Source: Eretmocerus hayati
Lineage: Eukaryota > Arthropoda > Insecta > Hymenoptera > Aphelinidae
Assembly: GCA_029851415.1 (NCBI GenBank)
Contig: CM056742.1
Coordinates: 90,014,748 to 90,078,747, forward strand
DNA: 64,000 nt
Reading direction: 5' to 3'
In this document: positions 48,431 to 61,606 of the stretch, piece after piece
How positions within the stretch are numbered: position 1 is the stretch's first letter
Layout: each line of letters opens with the position of its first letter
Program-made: the position numbers and the translations under genes
Notes under the pieces: model-generated
What the model was told of the DNA's origin: nothing
The model's database searches: none
The model's input: only the letters and a program-made list of their open reading frames with translations

Positions 48431-49550
48431 AGAAGTAGAATCTCTTGTTATGAGAGGTTGCACGAGTAAAAATGATCAGGACACACCCGAGCATGACGGA
48501 GTACCGCTCGTGGCAATGATTGGACCGTAAGCTTTCGGTTCATGTTTGATCAATTCCACTTAACAATCAAATCATGAAAAATAGTGGTGTCTCGGATCGG
48601 TTTTTCGCAGTTTTTATTTGATTCTGTGGTCTAAAATATGAAGTGTCCACCCAGTGGGAGGTCCCATAAAAATTTCATAGTCAACTGCGGAGCTTTTCTG
48701 TTTCACTTCTTGATTTCACAAAGGCATGGAAGTCATGTTCTTTTCGGACTAAATTAGATATGTCTCGAGTTTGGCTCAAGATAATGCAATGCTGTCTATA
48801 CAATCCGAAAGATGTAGAAAAAACCTAGCGTCAATGACCTTGAAGATTTTCGTATACCTGTTCCATGCTTAATGAGTAGGCAAAATCCGGATAAAAGAGG
48901 GTAGCCTGATAATCTCAGAAAGGAATTTTTCTTAAATTTTCAAAAAAAATGCACGATCTTTGCGATGAAATCCTTCCAAAGCTAGTTTTTCACTGTTTTG
49001 TGCGTTTTTTGTTCAATTTCCTGATATTTCGATCTCTGACCAAGCAGAAAACAGATTTCTGCGCATGCGCGTGGTTTGCCGAATCAGGCTTGGCATGAAA
49101 AAAATTTTAATATGGCGGACGGATGCCACCCGCCCCTCTCACTCCTCCCCGCTGCCGACGAAGATCTGGGCAACGCGAAACCGTCTGCTCGCCGCATGCA
49201 TGGCTTTGTTGACACTCGCGATTAGCCGTATAACCACGTATATCAGAGTTTCTATAAATTTTACATTACACGCTTTTTTTGGATTCGCACAAAAAATAGC
49301 ACAGCAGAAACGTGAAAGTGAAGAGAAACAGAAAGCTCGACAGTATATATATTGTAGATAACTAACCTAAATCAGCTTCAAGCTCAGCTTTGCTTTTGCA
49401 TGACTGTGCTGTATCCTCAAATTCGAGTGAAAAGGTCAAAAGTGAATGAGTTGCAATAATTTTGTTAGTGGCTTGGGTGGATTTTCTAGCAGCATACTGA
49501 AGAGATGAACGTTTGTGGTTAACGTGAAAACTTCGCACAGGTTTAGGGTC
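48431..49550. other. No gene recognised; one G/C-rich island
   Basis: Around 49055-49220 the DNA is G/C-rich and includes TGCGCATGCGCG (NRF1-like palindrome) and AATATGGCGGAC with a 39-codon ORF after the ATG. It could be a promoter/first exon, but nothing confirms it. Confidence 0.3.
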
Positions 49551-49559
49551 GAAGAAAAA

Positions 49560-50110
49560 CAACGATTCTTTTTAACTGCCCTCAAACTTTGGCATTTTTA
49601 CGAATTTGCTCAGCTTGTCACGACTGTAACTCCTATGAAAAGTATAGTAATCGAATTTTACTAGTGGTCAAATTGTAGGTTTTTGCAAGACCTTAAAAAT
49701 GACTATTTGTAAAAGTTAATTATCACGTGTCTAGTAGGAGCTACATAACTTCGAAGCAAGCTCAAAAATTGCTAAAATTTGCTCTCAACAAATAGGCCAC
49801 GGAAATTGCTAGGCTGGATAATCGACCTTGAAAATTCATTTCCCCAAAAGTACTAGTTCTACCGAGGAAAATGCACCGAAGTACGCTCGAAAAGGTTGAG
49901 TATAGTAGGAGCTATAATTTTCTCAAAATAGGCTCAAAAGGGGCTGAAATTGGACCTTTTGTAGGCCTCCGAAAAAATCAAAAAGAATTTTTTCGTACCA
50001 TACCAACATAGTACTAACCGAAAAAATTTCTTTGGGATTTCTTCTAGACCCCCCTGGTGCAGGCATTCGGTGAAATGCTTCGAAATGGCCCTCATACATA
50101 ACATTGTGTG
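49560..50110 (-). repeat. Diverged foldback-family right arm
   Basis: Aligns in order with 54690-55190 (TGTAACTCCTATGAAAAGTA, GGAGCTATAATTTTCTC, TAGACCCCCCTGGTG, CGAAATG near the end). With 47650-48430 it may form one decayed foldback copy. Confidence 0.55.
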
Positions 50111-52414
50111 ATCAAGGTATGCACATTAATCGAGCCCAAACATAAGAAAAAAATAGTAATATATATATATACACACATATACACGGGTATAAAATTGCCA
50201 ATATTATTCTATTGACGTTTTTTTGAGCTTCATGATTCTTCCTCAACAAAAAGACTCGAATCAATTGACCTTAATGATCTTTATATAAAACGTTCGTCAA
50301 GACAAGACGCATCAACAAAACACATCAATGATTAGTGAAGGAACAGTCTTGAGAATTGTTGTATTCTTACGTGCGTTAAGTCTATGCGATCATGGTAACT
50401 GACCGATCTCTCTGTTATTGGAAGATTAAATAATCGATTGAATAATCACTATTTCTCCCTTTTTGCTACATATTTTGGAGTAAGAAAGTGTCACGAGGTT
50501 GATTCTCATTTTTTTTGGAAGACACTTGATCGCCTACAAGATTCATTCAATCGATCTCTCGATCACATGGACCCCACTAAAAGACTCCCACGCAGACCAA
50601 TTCACGGAAATGCGCGATTCTCGATCGATTCGATTTTCATAACGCCACATGCAAGAACACTTATATTTCGTGCTATCAGGTCCCGCTCTATAGTGAGAAA
50701 TAAAAATATTGCTAATTTCTTACGGAAGCAAGCCTGTACAAGCTGTATTTGCTGACCTAAGGTGAGATTAATGTCGCGATATCGACCAATCATACATAGA
50801 ATGGCACCATGTATTTACACCTAATCGGACAAATTGTTTATGAAGTATCAATATAGTGAATATAATTTTCATCATTATGACCTAAAATAGCCGTTCGCAG
50901 ATGCGGTTTTAGGGTTTTAACGAGGACAAACATTATTTCCCTGTGCTCGCAAATCCATGCATTTCGAGCGCGGAGGACGTATTTCCCTCGCTCCGCTCGG
51001 GAAATACACTGTCCTAGCGCCAGAAGTTGGCGTATACGCGCTCAGGGCAATAATGTACTGTTCTACACATTTATTATTCGTTTCTGGGGATCGTATGACC
51101 TCGCTCTTCCATCACTGGTCGTACCTCGCCATGAATATCTTAAATATCTCAGGTTACACTAAAAATTTCTTCAATATCAGTATAGGTATTATCATGACTT
51201 AGCTGATTCAATTGATGTAGCGTGTCCTGTTACAGCACTATTCTGTAGTTGTGACGAGACTCTGGGACATTTGCCTGCTAGGAGAAGTAACTTCATTTCA
51301 TCGCTCATTCGACGTCGAGAAGATTAATGTAGATGTTACAAATTTTTATTCTTTATACATATATAGATAACTATATATTCGGTGACTGTAATAATGTCTT
51401 ATGATTGTAGCTCCACCGCACAAAATAGGTGGCGGCTTTGCTCTCAACACGCACAGCTTGTTTCTTGAATCATGTGACTGATCAAGTAAAAACTCATAGT
51501 AAAAAACAATGATAATTGGTTATCATCTGATTCAATGGCACAATACATATCGTGGTCTGTATAGAGATTCAGTGCCAACATCACCTGAAACAAAGAAGAA
51601 CTACTTCATTCATAACACCGACACAATAGAAACTTTCTTCGGGCTTCTAAATTCATTTTTTTCACTTCTAGTGAGTTCTAGTTGTTCAAAATGAGACGTA
51701 TCTTAGCTGATTCTAAAGATTTTGGGACAAACTTTGAAGTGAGTTAGAACACGTTGGAAAATATTGGGATAGGCCAGAGTTGCTGAGAAAATGGCTTAAG
51801 GGGAAAGTTGAGTATCTTTGCTCTACGTTTTCCTACGCATTTTCACCCGCGAATACCATGACATTATTCTTGGCGGCGTAGGATGCGTTTGAAAATATTG
51901 ACAAGCTGATTTTTCGAGTTATCATCACCAAATTTATACCGATTTTGCGATAAATCTTAAAAAGCTGACAAAACTGATTAGAAACATCCTTCTGAAGCTC
52001 GCACAGGTGCATTTTCTTGGTTCCTATAGATACTTCGAGGAAAGATTATCTGAAATAGCCTGAAAGAAGGCGTTTGAACACTTTTCGAGGTGAAGTCAAG
52101 CTTGCCTGCAATGAAGAAAATTTCGACTTCTTTCGTCTTTCGTCTAACGTAATCCTGAAACTATACAAATAGCCCCCTAAAATAGCCCCAATATGATATA
52201 TTCAGTATCGCATGTTTTTATTCACTTCCCATCGAAGCGGAACACCACTGAAGTGCTCACATACGCTTGGGATGAAAAATAATGTAAACATAGATGATCG
52301 AATTGTAATAATGTAAGCCGTATTGTTTGATACGACCAAGGTATTGGCCTCCGGGACTTTTGATGTCGTATCGTGGTAATGAAGTGAGACACTTGGTAAA
52401 TTTAGAGGCCTGCA
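50111..52414. other. No gene recognised; one hairpin at 50968-51020
   Basis: Short ORFs only. Positions 50968-50987 and 50999-51020 form an imperfect hairpin (GTATTTCCC / GGGAAATAC with G/C-rich ends). Confidence 0.35.
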
Positions 52415-53035
52415 GTGTACAAGTACTCGAGTTTTGACTCTTTACGAAGAGACTTGAGCTTTTTCAGAAAATTTTGGAACTGCTTCTTTTTGAAGAATGC
52501 ATGTATATTTGATTTATCTATTTTCAGGCGATTGCAGATAATCTTCGCTCAATGTATAAATGGTTGCGGGAGAAATGCGCCCTCAAGAGCTTCAAGAGGA
52601 CATTTCTGGTCGATTTCGCGAGCATTCCGAGCTTTAGCGAACATTTCGAGCTTTATTTGCAAAATCGGTAGAATTTCCATAATAGTCACTATTGAAAAAT
52701 TTATCTTGTCGATAGTTTCGAATGCGGCCTACTATTTTGGAAATACTGCTCTCCTTCTCTGCAGGTCAAAACATGTAGAAAATTATAGTTCTGATATATC
52801 CGTGGTCCAGTACAAGGGGATACCTACAGATCAAACAGTTTGCAAAATTATCAAAAGCGTTACAATTTCTGGTTTAAGGGGGATCAATGTTCTGCGGTTA
52901 CAGACAAATCGTTGCATGCACGTGCTAAACTCAGGTTTGATTTGGTTTTCACGCCGGAAAATACGCTATAGAATCATTTACTCTGACCGGAATTTTTTGT
53001 TGTCTAGTGTAATAACAAACAACACGAGAAAATAA
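52415..53035 (+). other. 206-codon ORF of doubtful coding status
   Basis: Open frame starting at GTG, Phe/Ile/Ser/Arg-rich, with no recognisable domain. It sits beside the foldback element and is probably spurious. Confidence 0.2.
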
Positions 53036-53214
53036 AAGGTGGGTAAATTAGAGCGGCCACTACATGTTTTGCACCGATCTCAACTATATTCTGGATATCG
53101 GAGGCTAAATAAATTAAAAATTGGAAAATAAGAGGGAAAGCATGAGTATGGGTTTTTGGGATGCTCAACACGACTGATACCGCATACTTTCTACACTAGG
53201 AAATGGTTTGTATC

Positions 53215-55199
53215 TGAGTCATTTCGGAGCATTTCGGTCAGAGGCGTCCCCAGGGGGGTCTGGGAAGAATCCCAAAAAAAATTTTCCCATCAATACTATG
53301 TTCAAAAGGTACAAAAAAAATTTTTTGGGATTTTTCCGAAGCCCTCCACGGGCCCTAGGGCCCACAAAAGGTCCATTATAGGCCCTTTTTTGGCCTATTC
53401 CTGGAAAACCATAGCTCCGACTAGACTCAATCTTTTTCTATGTACTTTGGCGCATTTTCTTTGTTCTGACTAGCTCTCTTGAAAAAAAATAGTCCGGAAT
53501 CAATCATGCAGCCTAGTAACTTCTAGGAGCTATTTGCTGAGAGCAGATTTTAGCGAATTTTGGGCCTCCTTCTAGACATGTGATAATCGACTTCTGCAGG
53601 TAAGCATTTTGAAGGTCTTGATAAAACCTACAATTTGACTACCTGCAGAAGTCGATTATCGTACTCTTTATAGGAGCTATAGCCGATACAAGTTGAGCAG
53701 TTTTGTAAAAACGCCAAACTCTAAGCTCAATTTAAAAAAATCGTTTTTTTTCTCTCGACGGCAAACCTGTGCGAATATGTTTTTCGATACCAATACTATC
53801 AATTGGAACAATAACCGGGGTGGGCCATTTGATTCTCGATTTTATTCAGCCAATTTAAAATACCCTTTTTTGACTTTTTGCTTGAAATGCCAACATAGGC
53901 ATGCATGGATAAGAACTTCCGGAGGCGAGCCTCAAGCCAGAAGCGAGCTGGGTGTTCAATCCATTATGTCCAAAATGGGCATTATTTTGTCTTAGTTCGA
54001 GCAGGCGAGCGAGGGCTCGATTTCCCGTGTTTCTGCTCACAAACGAGACGAGTGGCTAGAATGGAGATTCAAACATGTTTTTCCGACTCAAAATGACCAT
54101 CTGAACTCGATCCCGGGGTTGATTTAGCCCTAAATCAACGTCATTTTGCAGTAGAGGCGCAAAACCTGTTGTTACGGAGCCCAACGCCGTTCGAGGATTG
54201 GATGATATCCTAGGAACGAATTGACCCCGGGATTGTGTTTAGATAGTCATTTTGAGTCGGAAAAACATGTTTGAATCCCCATTCTAGCCACTCGTCTCGT
54301 TTGTGAGCAGAAACATGGGGAATTGAGCCCTCGCTCGCCTGCTCGAAATAAGACGAAATAATGTCCATTTTGGACCTGATGGATTGAACATCCGGCTCGC
54401 TTCTGGCTTGAGGGTTGCATCCGGAAGTTCTTACACATATTTGGGGGTACTTTGAGGAGCAATTCCACCCAGATTGGTGCACAACAACTCAGATGGGAGC
54501 ATATACGAGCCATGCCTATGTCGGCATTTTAAGCAAAAAGTCTAAAAAGGGTATTTTAAATTGGCTGAATAAAATCGAGAATTGAATGCCCACCCAGATT
54601 ATTGTTCTAATTGATAGTATTGGTATCGAAAAACATATTCGCACAGGTTTGCCGTCGAAAGAAAAAAAACGATTTTTTTAAATTGAGCTCAAAGTTTGGC
54701 GTTTTTACAAAACTGCTCAACCTGTATCGGCTATAGCTCCTATAAAAAGTACGATAACCGACTTCTGCAGGTAGTCAAATTGTAGGTTTTATCAAGACCT
54801 TCAAAATGCTTACCTGCAGAAGTCGATTATCACATGTCTAGAAGGAGGCCCAAAATTCACTAAAATCTGCTCTCAGCAAATAGCTCCTGGAAGTTACTAG
54901 GCTGCATGATTGATTCCGGACTATGTTCTTTTCAAAAGTGCTAGTCTTAACAAAGAAAATGCGCCCAAGTACGTGAAAAAAGGTTGAGTCTAGCCGGAGC
55001 TATAATTTTCCAGGAATAGGCCAAAAAAGGGCCTAAAATAGACCTTCTGTGGGCCCTAGGGCCCGTGGAGGGCTTCAGAAAAAGCGCAAAAAATTTTTTT
55101 TGTACCTTTTAAACATAGTATTGATGGAAAAAAATTTTTTGGGATTTTTCCCAGACCCCCCTGGTGACGCCTCTGGCCGAAATTCTCCGAAATGACTCA
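53215..55199. mobile_element. Foldback element, ~950-bp arms
   Basis: Left arm about 53215-54113 and right arm about 54241-55199 are inverted copies, opening TGAGTCATTTCGGAG. A few bases in is a hAT-like CAGAGGCGTC...CCAGGGGGGTCT block on both sides. The ~125-bp centre (54114-54240) is partly palindromic (GGTTGATTTAG / CTAAATCAAC) and contains CCCGGG. No coding capacity. Its right end lies 37 bp from the stop codon of the hAT-Ulp1-PHD gene. Diverged relatives are at 45600, 47650, 49560 and 61160. Confidence 0.8.
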
Positions 55200-55236
55200 T
55201 CTACATTTTAGGCTTCCTAAATATTATACCTACAAT

Positions 55237-58200
55237 TCAACGTATCCTCTGAGCTGCGGTGCAAACAGGACAATGTGAATCAGATCTTGCTGTCCCTCTG
55301 GCACAGGCTAGGTGGAAAAAGCGACCACATGTCGAGCAGTCAATTGCTCCTTCCCGACTTTGCTCACCGCAGAAGATGCAGCTTTGGTCCATTGGTTCTG
55401 ACTCTCGCAATAGCATTTTTGCATTTTGGACTCGATATTGCCGTGGCTTGAACATCATATTGAACGTTTCATTCTTTGCTATTACGTCCATATGATTGAC
55501 ATCGAAGTCCGCACAGCTAAAAGCATCATTCTGATACACTCTCATCGTGTAGTTAGGTCTTGTGGTGCGGAAGTTTCTGAGGATTGATATTGCATTGTGG
55601 CGTTGCCTCGTGTAGCATAAGTTGATGAATCTTGTCAGTGCTGTCATACATCGGAATTCTTCTGCTGCCTGAATTTGCTCATCTACCCAACAAGGATCGA
55701 GGAAAAAGGCAGTTTGCTCTGTCATGTTCAGGGTGAACAGAACCCAATGATTCCCATTACGGAGATGTGGGAAAAATATTTTCCCATTCCAAGGAAAATC
55801 TACACTGAACAATGGCCAATCATCATCTGGATCTTGTTCCCATTCAGCGAAGAAAGACTCGGTCAAATCTGTGCTAACAAAAGTAGCACCACCCCAATTT
55901 CTCTCAAGAATGGCCGCGCAAGCATCAATGATTCGACCACTTTCCTCCAGTCCAGGTTTCATTGTTTGATAGTCCGTTGAGTCAACCTGAATTTCAGTGT
56001 CCTGTCCGCCACAATTAACTCTGTTGATGCGACATACCCTATAGTTCTTATAAATTGGGGTGGCACCGACAGGGAGAATGGGTACTGACGTGAAATAGAA
56101 GGCATGATCAGCAAAGAGACCGTTCGGCAAGAGGTGCGGATACATTCTGACTTCAGCAGACCTTTGACTTTCGAACGTAGACATTGCTTGATTCCGAGCT
56201 GACGAGCATTGGCTCAGAAGATTATGACCGGCTACCTCGTGAATCGCAGTAGCATCCTGATCCATGGAAGTGCTTATATTGTTACTCTCTTGGTCGTCTG
56301 ATTCATCATCAGTTTCGGCCAAATTACCTAGATCAAATTCGAGAGAAGGTTGATCCGATGCTATAATCCTTTTTAGCTTCTTTGCGAGTTTTTTGCCGAA
56401 TTCATTCTCATTTCGGCATCTTTTGCGAAGGTTCTCGCTGATCTCTTCGTTCATGTACCTATTCTCATCATTGAAGCACCGGGTGTCTTTCACGGGATCG
56501 TTTAGGTGCCTAGCATAATTCAAGATCATTTCCTCTGTAACTTCAAAATTTTCAATCCCTCCGACGTAATTCACATGCTCGTGAGTGAGCATAAGAGCTC
56601 TCTTGGTTTCGAAGTACATCTTACCTCGGTGCGGGTCAAATTGCCAATTCATGGTACTGAAAAGTCGCTCAGGTTTTGCATTTGAATGTGGAAGTATGAG
56701 GCAATTGAGAGCAAACTCACTCAGATTGGGATAAATCAACTGATGGTCCTGGTCTTGAACGAAAGAGAGACCGTGCCAAAAGTCTACCGGCTTTCTCTTC
56801 CCTAAGAGCTCTTGAGGCAATAATTGCGTAGGCAGACGTTGCCATTCTGCATCGATGAGAGAGATTAGTGCCTGGTCTCTGTTTTTGGTTAAGCCGGGGA
56901 GGTTGTCATATACACATGACAGATTTACATAGTCACCAGTGTGGAATTCCGCATTTAATGCTAAATTTGGTTCCAAAAATTGCAAGTGTAATAGATAATC
57001 CTTAGAAAAATCATATTTAGCCCTGAAACTGACGCATAGATTTTTGACAAATTCTCTATTAGTTCTCATAAAGGTGTTCTGCTCAGAAGGGCTGAGACGT
57101 TCCAGGTAACGACGAACGAGTGGATCCAAGGATAATTGCCCTGCTGGTTTCATGTGGGCTATACTGGCAGGGTTGACCATTTGCAACGGTCTACTCATTA
57201 TGTACGCTCGATACATGTACAGTTCCAATAAGTAGATGAAAAGATCTCTAATGAGTTTTCTTCCAGCTGCAGGAAGCGCATCTCCTGACTGCAGCTTCTT
57301 TTCAACGATGTAAAACTTTGAGAAGACTTGCAGGAAGAAGAAATGCTGTGGTTTGTTACTAGGCGTACTGAAATATTTATCCAGCTTCACAGCTTCATCA
57401 TTAGCCTCGTTGTTTTTCTCAGTTCTTGCTAGTTTTTCCAACATACTATACAATCGAGTGATTCGGAGCCACGATTTGAAAAATGACAACCATCTAATGA
57501 CAGTAGGGTTCTCCATTTTCAGTGCTTCAGTGTGGAGTTTTAGCTGGAGAACCAGCCGCCTGTTGTCTTTCTTCGGCGATCTCTTGCACCACGTGTACAG
57601 CAAATGAGGGATTTCTTCAAAATTCTTGAATTGAGTATTCATCGAATCCTTAGGAACCAAATGCACAACGTGACAGTAGCATGTATATCCATCGATCAGG
57701 ACATTGTGCACTCGTATTCTCTGAAGGACTGATCTATTTCCGCCTTGAAACACGGGAGCTCCATCCGTTTCAAGAGCTAAACAATCTTCTAGAGGGATAT
57801 TGTTCTGTACAAATTTACCTTCAATTTTGTCCGATACTGTATCCGCGTCAGCTGTTGCAAATTCGTCCCCATCATATACTAAGAAAACTTCAAATAAGAC
57901 TTCGACAATCTGACCCTTGTCTCTATCAAAATATCTCAGAGCAATGACAATCATTTCCATATTATGGTCGTCTGTTGATGCGTCAGCTTGTATAACATAT
58001 TTTTTACCTCTGACGTTATTCGAAACAAGGTTAATATGACAGGGCATGATAACGTTATGAGCAATCTTAGGCATTTTTCTACGATGGAGCTCCATTTTCT
58101 TTGCTATTTCCGAATCGTGAAGTATTACCTTGTTGCGAGTCCCCAAGAAGTCAGCTGTATTGAAAGATAAAGCTTTGTATATGTACGTCGCACACATTTC

Positions 58201-60786
58201 AATCTCTGCTGTGACTTTTTCTCTATCAAAGTTGACTGCCCGGGATAAATCTCCGGAGATTCTACCGTGCCTCACAGTCTTGTCATGTGCATCCAACACC
58301 GATGTTTGGGGCTTGTGTAAAGATTTACAAACAGAACATCGCAGCATTGTTCTCCGCGAAACGCCATCTCTGCCCAAGGCAATAACTGGTTCTTCTTCTA
58401 TCCAGGACCATCTTCTTCGCCACGCATTTAGTCTATCGATATTAAAGTCGCATGATGATTCAGTCTCGGTGACTTCTGTTTCAGCAGTATCTTCATTTGC
58501 TAAGAGAAAAGAATTGTTTATTCAAGGATGAGAATATTCTGATGAGCTCATCATTTCAAATACTCAACAGTGTCACTATCTTGATACTGATGTATTGATT
58601 GTTCTGAGTGCTATGTCCGTTTGTTATTGAGAGTATGAAAATGATCCTATACTAGGGACTTTGATTGAATTATTATTGCAGAGTTTTTAGTTTGAAAAAA
58701 GTAATATTCGCATAGCAGTTAATTCAGAGGCTAGTTACTATTTTTGGAGGAAAGAATCCCACCGAAGAATAATGAATACTGACTCTGGAGATTAATTTCT
58801 AACACCGTACTTGCAGAAGTTACAACGACCGAGATGCAACAAATGCAGATGATTGGCTCTCATTAAGCAGTGATCATTACTTCATATCAATTTCACGAGC
58901 ATACGATTTCGTAATCACGAATCGGTTACAAACTTATTCCATTTTTTATTAATTTCTCATCATTAATTTATTACCGAAGAGAAAAATGTATTACCGGCCA
59001 TGAGTTCGATATACTGTAGTTTTCGCTAACATGAGCTAATGCAAGCGAAAATTTCCCGTATGACGGGCCCATAACCGCTGATAAATTTCCCTGTTCGGGA
59101 GTGAGTTAGTAATGAAGAAATTATAAAGAGTGAAGTCGCTTTAATTCATAACTCGGTGTTGGCTGGCTTTAAGTACCCTTTATTAACACGATTGTGAATT
59201 ACCGCTCATCGCAATCATCACAGCCGTCTCGTGGATCGGATTGACTCAATATTTTGGCTGTACTTGGAATACGCTCCTATGTGCAGTTACTCACTTTCAG
59301 TGAGTCGGAATGATGAAATTTTGGAACAGAATTGGTCAGAATTGATAAATTGTTTTTAGTTTGAGTTAGTTGTACCAGCGGAAACCAAAAAAGCGCTTAC
59401 ATATTGTCCGTACCGGTAGTACGCTTATGGCTGTATGAAGCACACTCATTCGCACCGTAGGAGCAAAGTACATGCTCAATGAGCTTTACAATTTGAAGAA
59501 AGAGTATAGCAAAAATCGTGCAAGTATGACAAACTAACGAGAAAAATCATCATGCATCATGACAATGAAATTCGCAAAGTTTATGATTGGAGACTTCATT
59601 AAAACCAACTAGGATTAAAGAATGATTAAGCTCTTGAGAATATTTTCCTTAATAGCTTTCGTGAAATCTCAAAGACTGCATGCTGACTACGCTGTGATTG
59701 TGTGACTACGGAGAGAACATTCGAAAATCAATATGAGATGATACGAAATACAACATGGGGGTGATTTGGGAGAATCTAGACTCCGTGTTTGAGTATCGAG
59801 AGGGTTGTTGTTCGTGCGTGGACAGAGAATTAATTAGATGGGTGGATGATGATGAATTAGTACCTGGTAGTCCATCACAATCATGACAATTCTCAGGCAA
59901 GATTTCAGACATGCAAGTGATTGGGTTAGTTGTAGGAACACTCAATTCTACGCCAGTAACCCCGCTCACCGTGCAAAGCTCATCTCTAGCTAAAGGGCTT
60001 ATACTACTTAATAATTCTGCACCACACGATACCATTTCTTCTGCTTGCATTGTAGCTGTTGATCTATTGTGCTCAACTGGTAAGTTGACGCTTCTCCCGT
60101 CATTATCAAACTGGCTTTCTCCTGAAAGGGTATTATTAGAACAAGGTTGCTATACCCAGATTGCACATTCGGAAAATAACAATCAGAATACCTGATATTT
60201 CGGGGCCACCAATCTGATCATTCTCGGTGTTGAATGAATGAGTACAGCCACTTAATTCTACACCAAAATTCGCCATCGGCGTGCAAATCTCATTGTTATT
60301 TGAAACGTCTAAATTGAGAGACGGCTCTGTTATACATGGAATTGCGTCATTTTCTTGCGATGCAGAGACTAAATCATTGCGTCCTATTGGCAAATCGACA
60401 CTGTTATTAATCGTGTGTAAATTACTGTATCCTGCTGGAATATGAGTCTCGTTCCTCGGTGAAAAGGCTGTACGGGATATTAATTCATAGTAACATCATT
60501 TCAGGATCCCATTTGAGACGTAGATATATCCTGTACGCATACCAATATTATTTGTATGTACATCGCTGGCTTGGTTCACGATATGAGAAGTTTGATCTAA
60601 CTCGTTTCGCCCATATCCGTGTACTTCACGGCCATGCCGACGGAGGCTATCTCTTCTTCCTAGCAAACTGACCATACATATTCTACAGAAACCTCGCTCA
60701 GGATCTTCAGGGTCTTCGCTGACCCATGCTTGTAATATTGGATCACTTGCCCATGCAGGATTATAACCGACGCTCCTCCACCTCAT
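55237..60786 (-). CDS. hAT transposase fused to Ulp1-type protease and PHD finger, four exons, 1,346 aa
   Basis: Reverse-strand exons 60786-60543, 60467-60192, 60121-59864 and 58499-55237 have GT-AG borders and keep one frame (1,347 codons with stop). Residues 20-56 form a BED/C2H2-like finger (C34, C37, H51, H56). Residues ~80-260 are a polar linker. A second CxxC...H...H finger is at 314-337. The hAT RNase H-fold core has YVIQADASTDD (Asp ~432) and ALETDGAPVF (Asp ~505). The dimerisation region is at 850-900 (CLILPHSNAKPERLFSTMN). Residues ~1060-1275 form a C48 (Ulp1/SENP-like) protease: NHWVLF (His 1177), FFLDPC (Asp 1194), QNDAFSCADF (Cys 1255). Residues 1299-1340 are a PHD-type finger (CIFCGEQSREGAIDC, CGRFFHLAC, CPVC). 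Core, protease and PHD lie on one uninterrupted exon, so the fusion is read directly. TIRs were not found, so it may be an element gene or a domesticated one. Confidence 0.85.
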
Positions 60787-61606
60787 GCCTATTAAACGAT
60801 GATAAGTGCAAGAATGTTTTTACGAATGGATTGATGTCATAATGTGTTGTTGAAGGGAGAATGGGACAGAATTCGAGAATGCATCATGGATAAGGTAAAC
60901 GCGAGAAGCGCAGCAATCTATGCGATGGTTGCGTGCCGCCTATCAATTCATGAAATATGATCATTTTTTGTGGTTTTGCAAGTAGTGTTGCTGTTAATCT
61001 ATGTTGGAAAAATTTCAGTCATGAAAGCTAATATATGTCGGTTTAAATATATGTACGCCATTTTACAGTATTTCACAAAATGCTGTCACCATGATGTGTG
61101 GATGAAATAAAAAAAAAGTTATTTTCATTGGTGATATATTAGTTCAAGAGATTATTTTCAGGTTTTTTCTAAACCCTCCATGCGCTTTGAGGTTCATGGA
61201 AGGCTCTTTTTAGGTCCTCTTTGAATCTACTTCTGAATAATTATGGCTCCGACTATATTCAATTTTTCAGATGTATTTGAGCACCTTTTCTTTATTCAGA
61301 CCAGTACTGTTTGTATTTGTACGTTCACATATTGTGTATCTCTTGTGAGCGGTGCCTCTGCAACGATTTCCTAAGAAATCTTTCCAAGTTCCTAGCACGT
61401 TAATCCTAAACTGTTTAAATGGGACGTTCTCGGAACTCGGAAATGTTTGTTGGATTAGTAAGATATCTTGAAACTTATAGAAATGATACACAAGTAGGTA
61501 AAAGTGTCCCAAAACAAGCTTTGCGGTTTCATTGAAGTGTTTCCTATTCATACAGTTTTACGACTGAAAATGTTACAATTGTTTTCAAATCTACAGTACA
61601 TAAATT
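60787..61606. other. Upstream of the hAT-Ulp1-PHD gene; foldback fragment at 61150-61310
   Basis: 61150-61310 matches 53330-53480 of the foldback left arm (AAACCCTCCATGCGCTTTGA, TATGGCTCCGACTATATTCA). The rest shows no gene, and no inverted counterpart of the 3' flank was found. Confidence 0.5.

Noticed and set aside
52415..53035. 206-codon ORF as a real gene
   Set aside because: No ATG start, no domain, unusual Phe/Ile/Ser/Arg bias, and no splice partners seen.
55675..55980. Plus-strand ORFs across 55.2-58.5 kb
   Set aside because: Shadows of the large hAT-Ulp1-PHD exon on the other strand.
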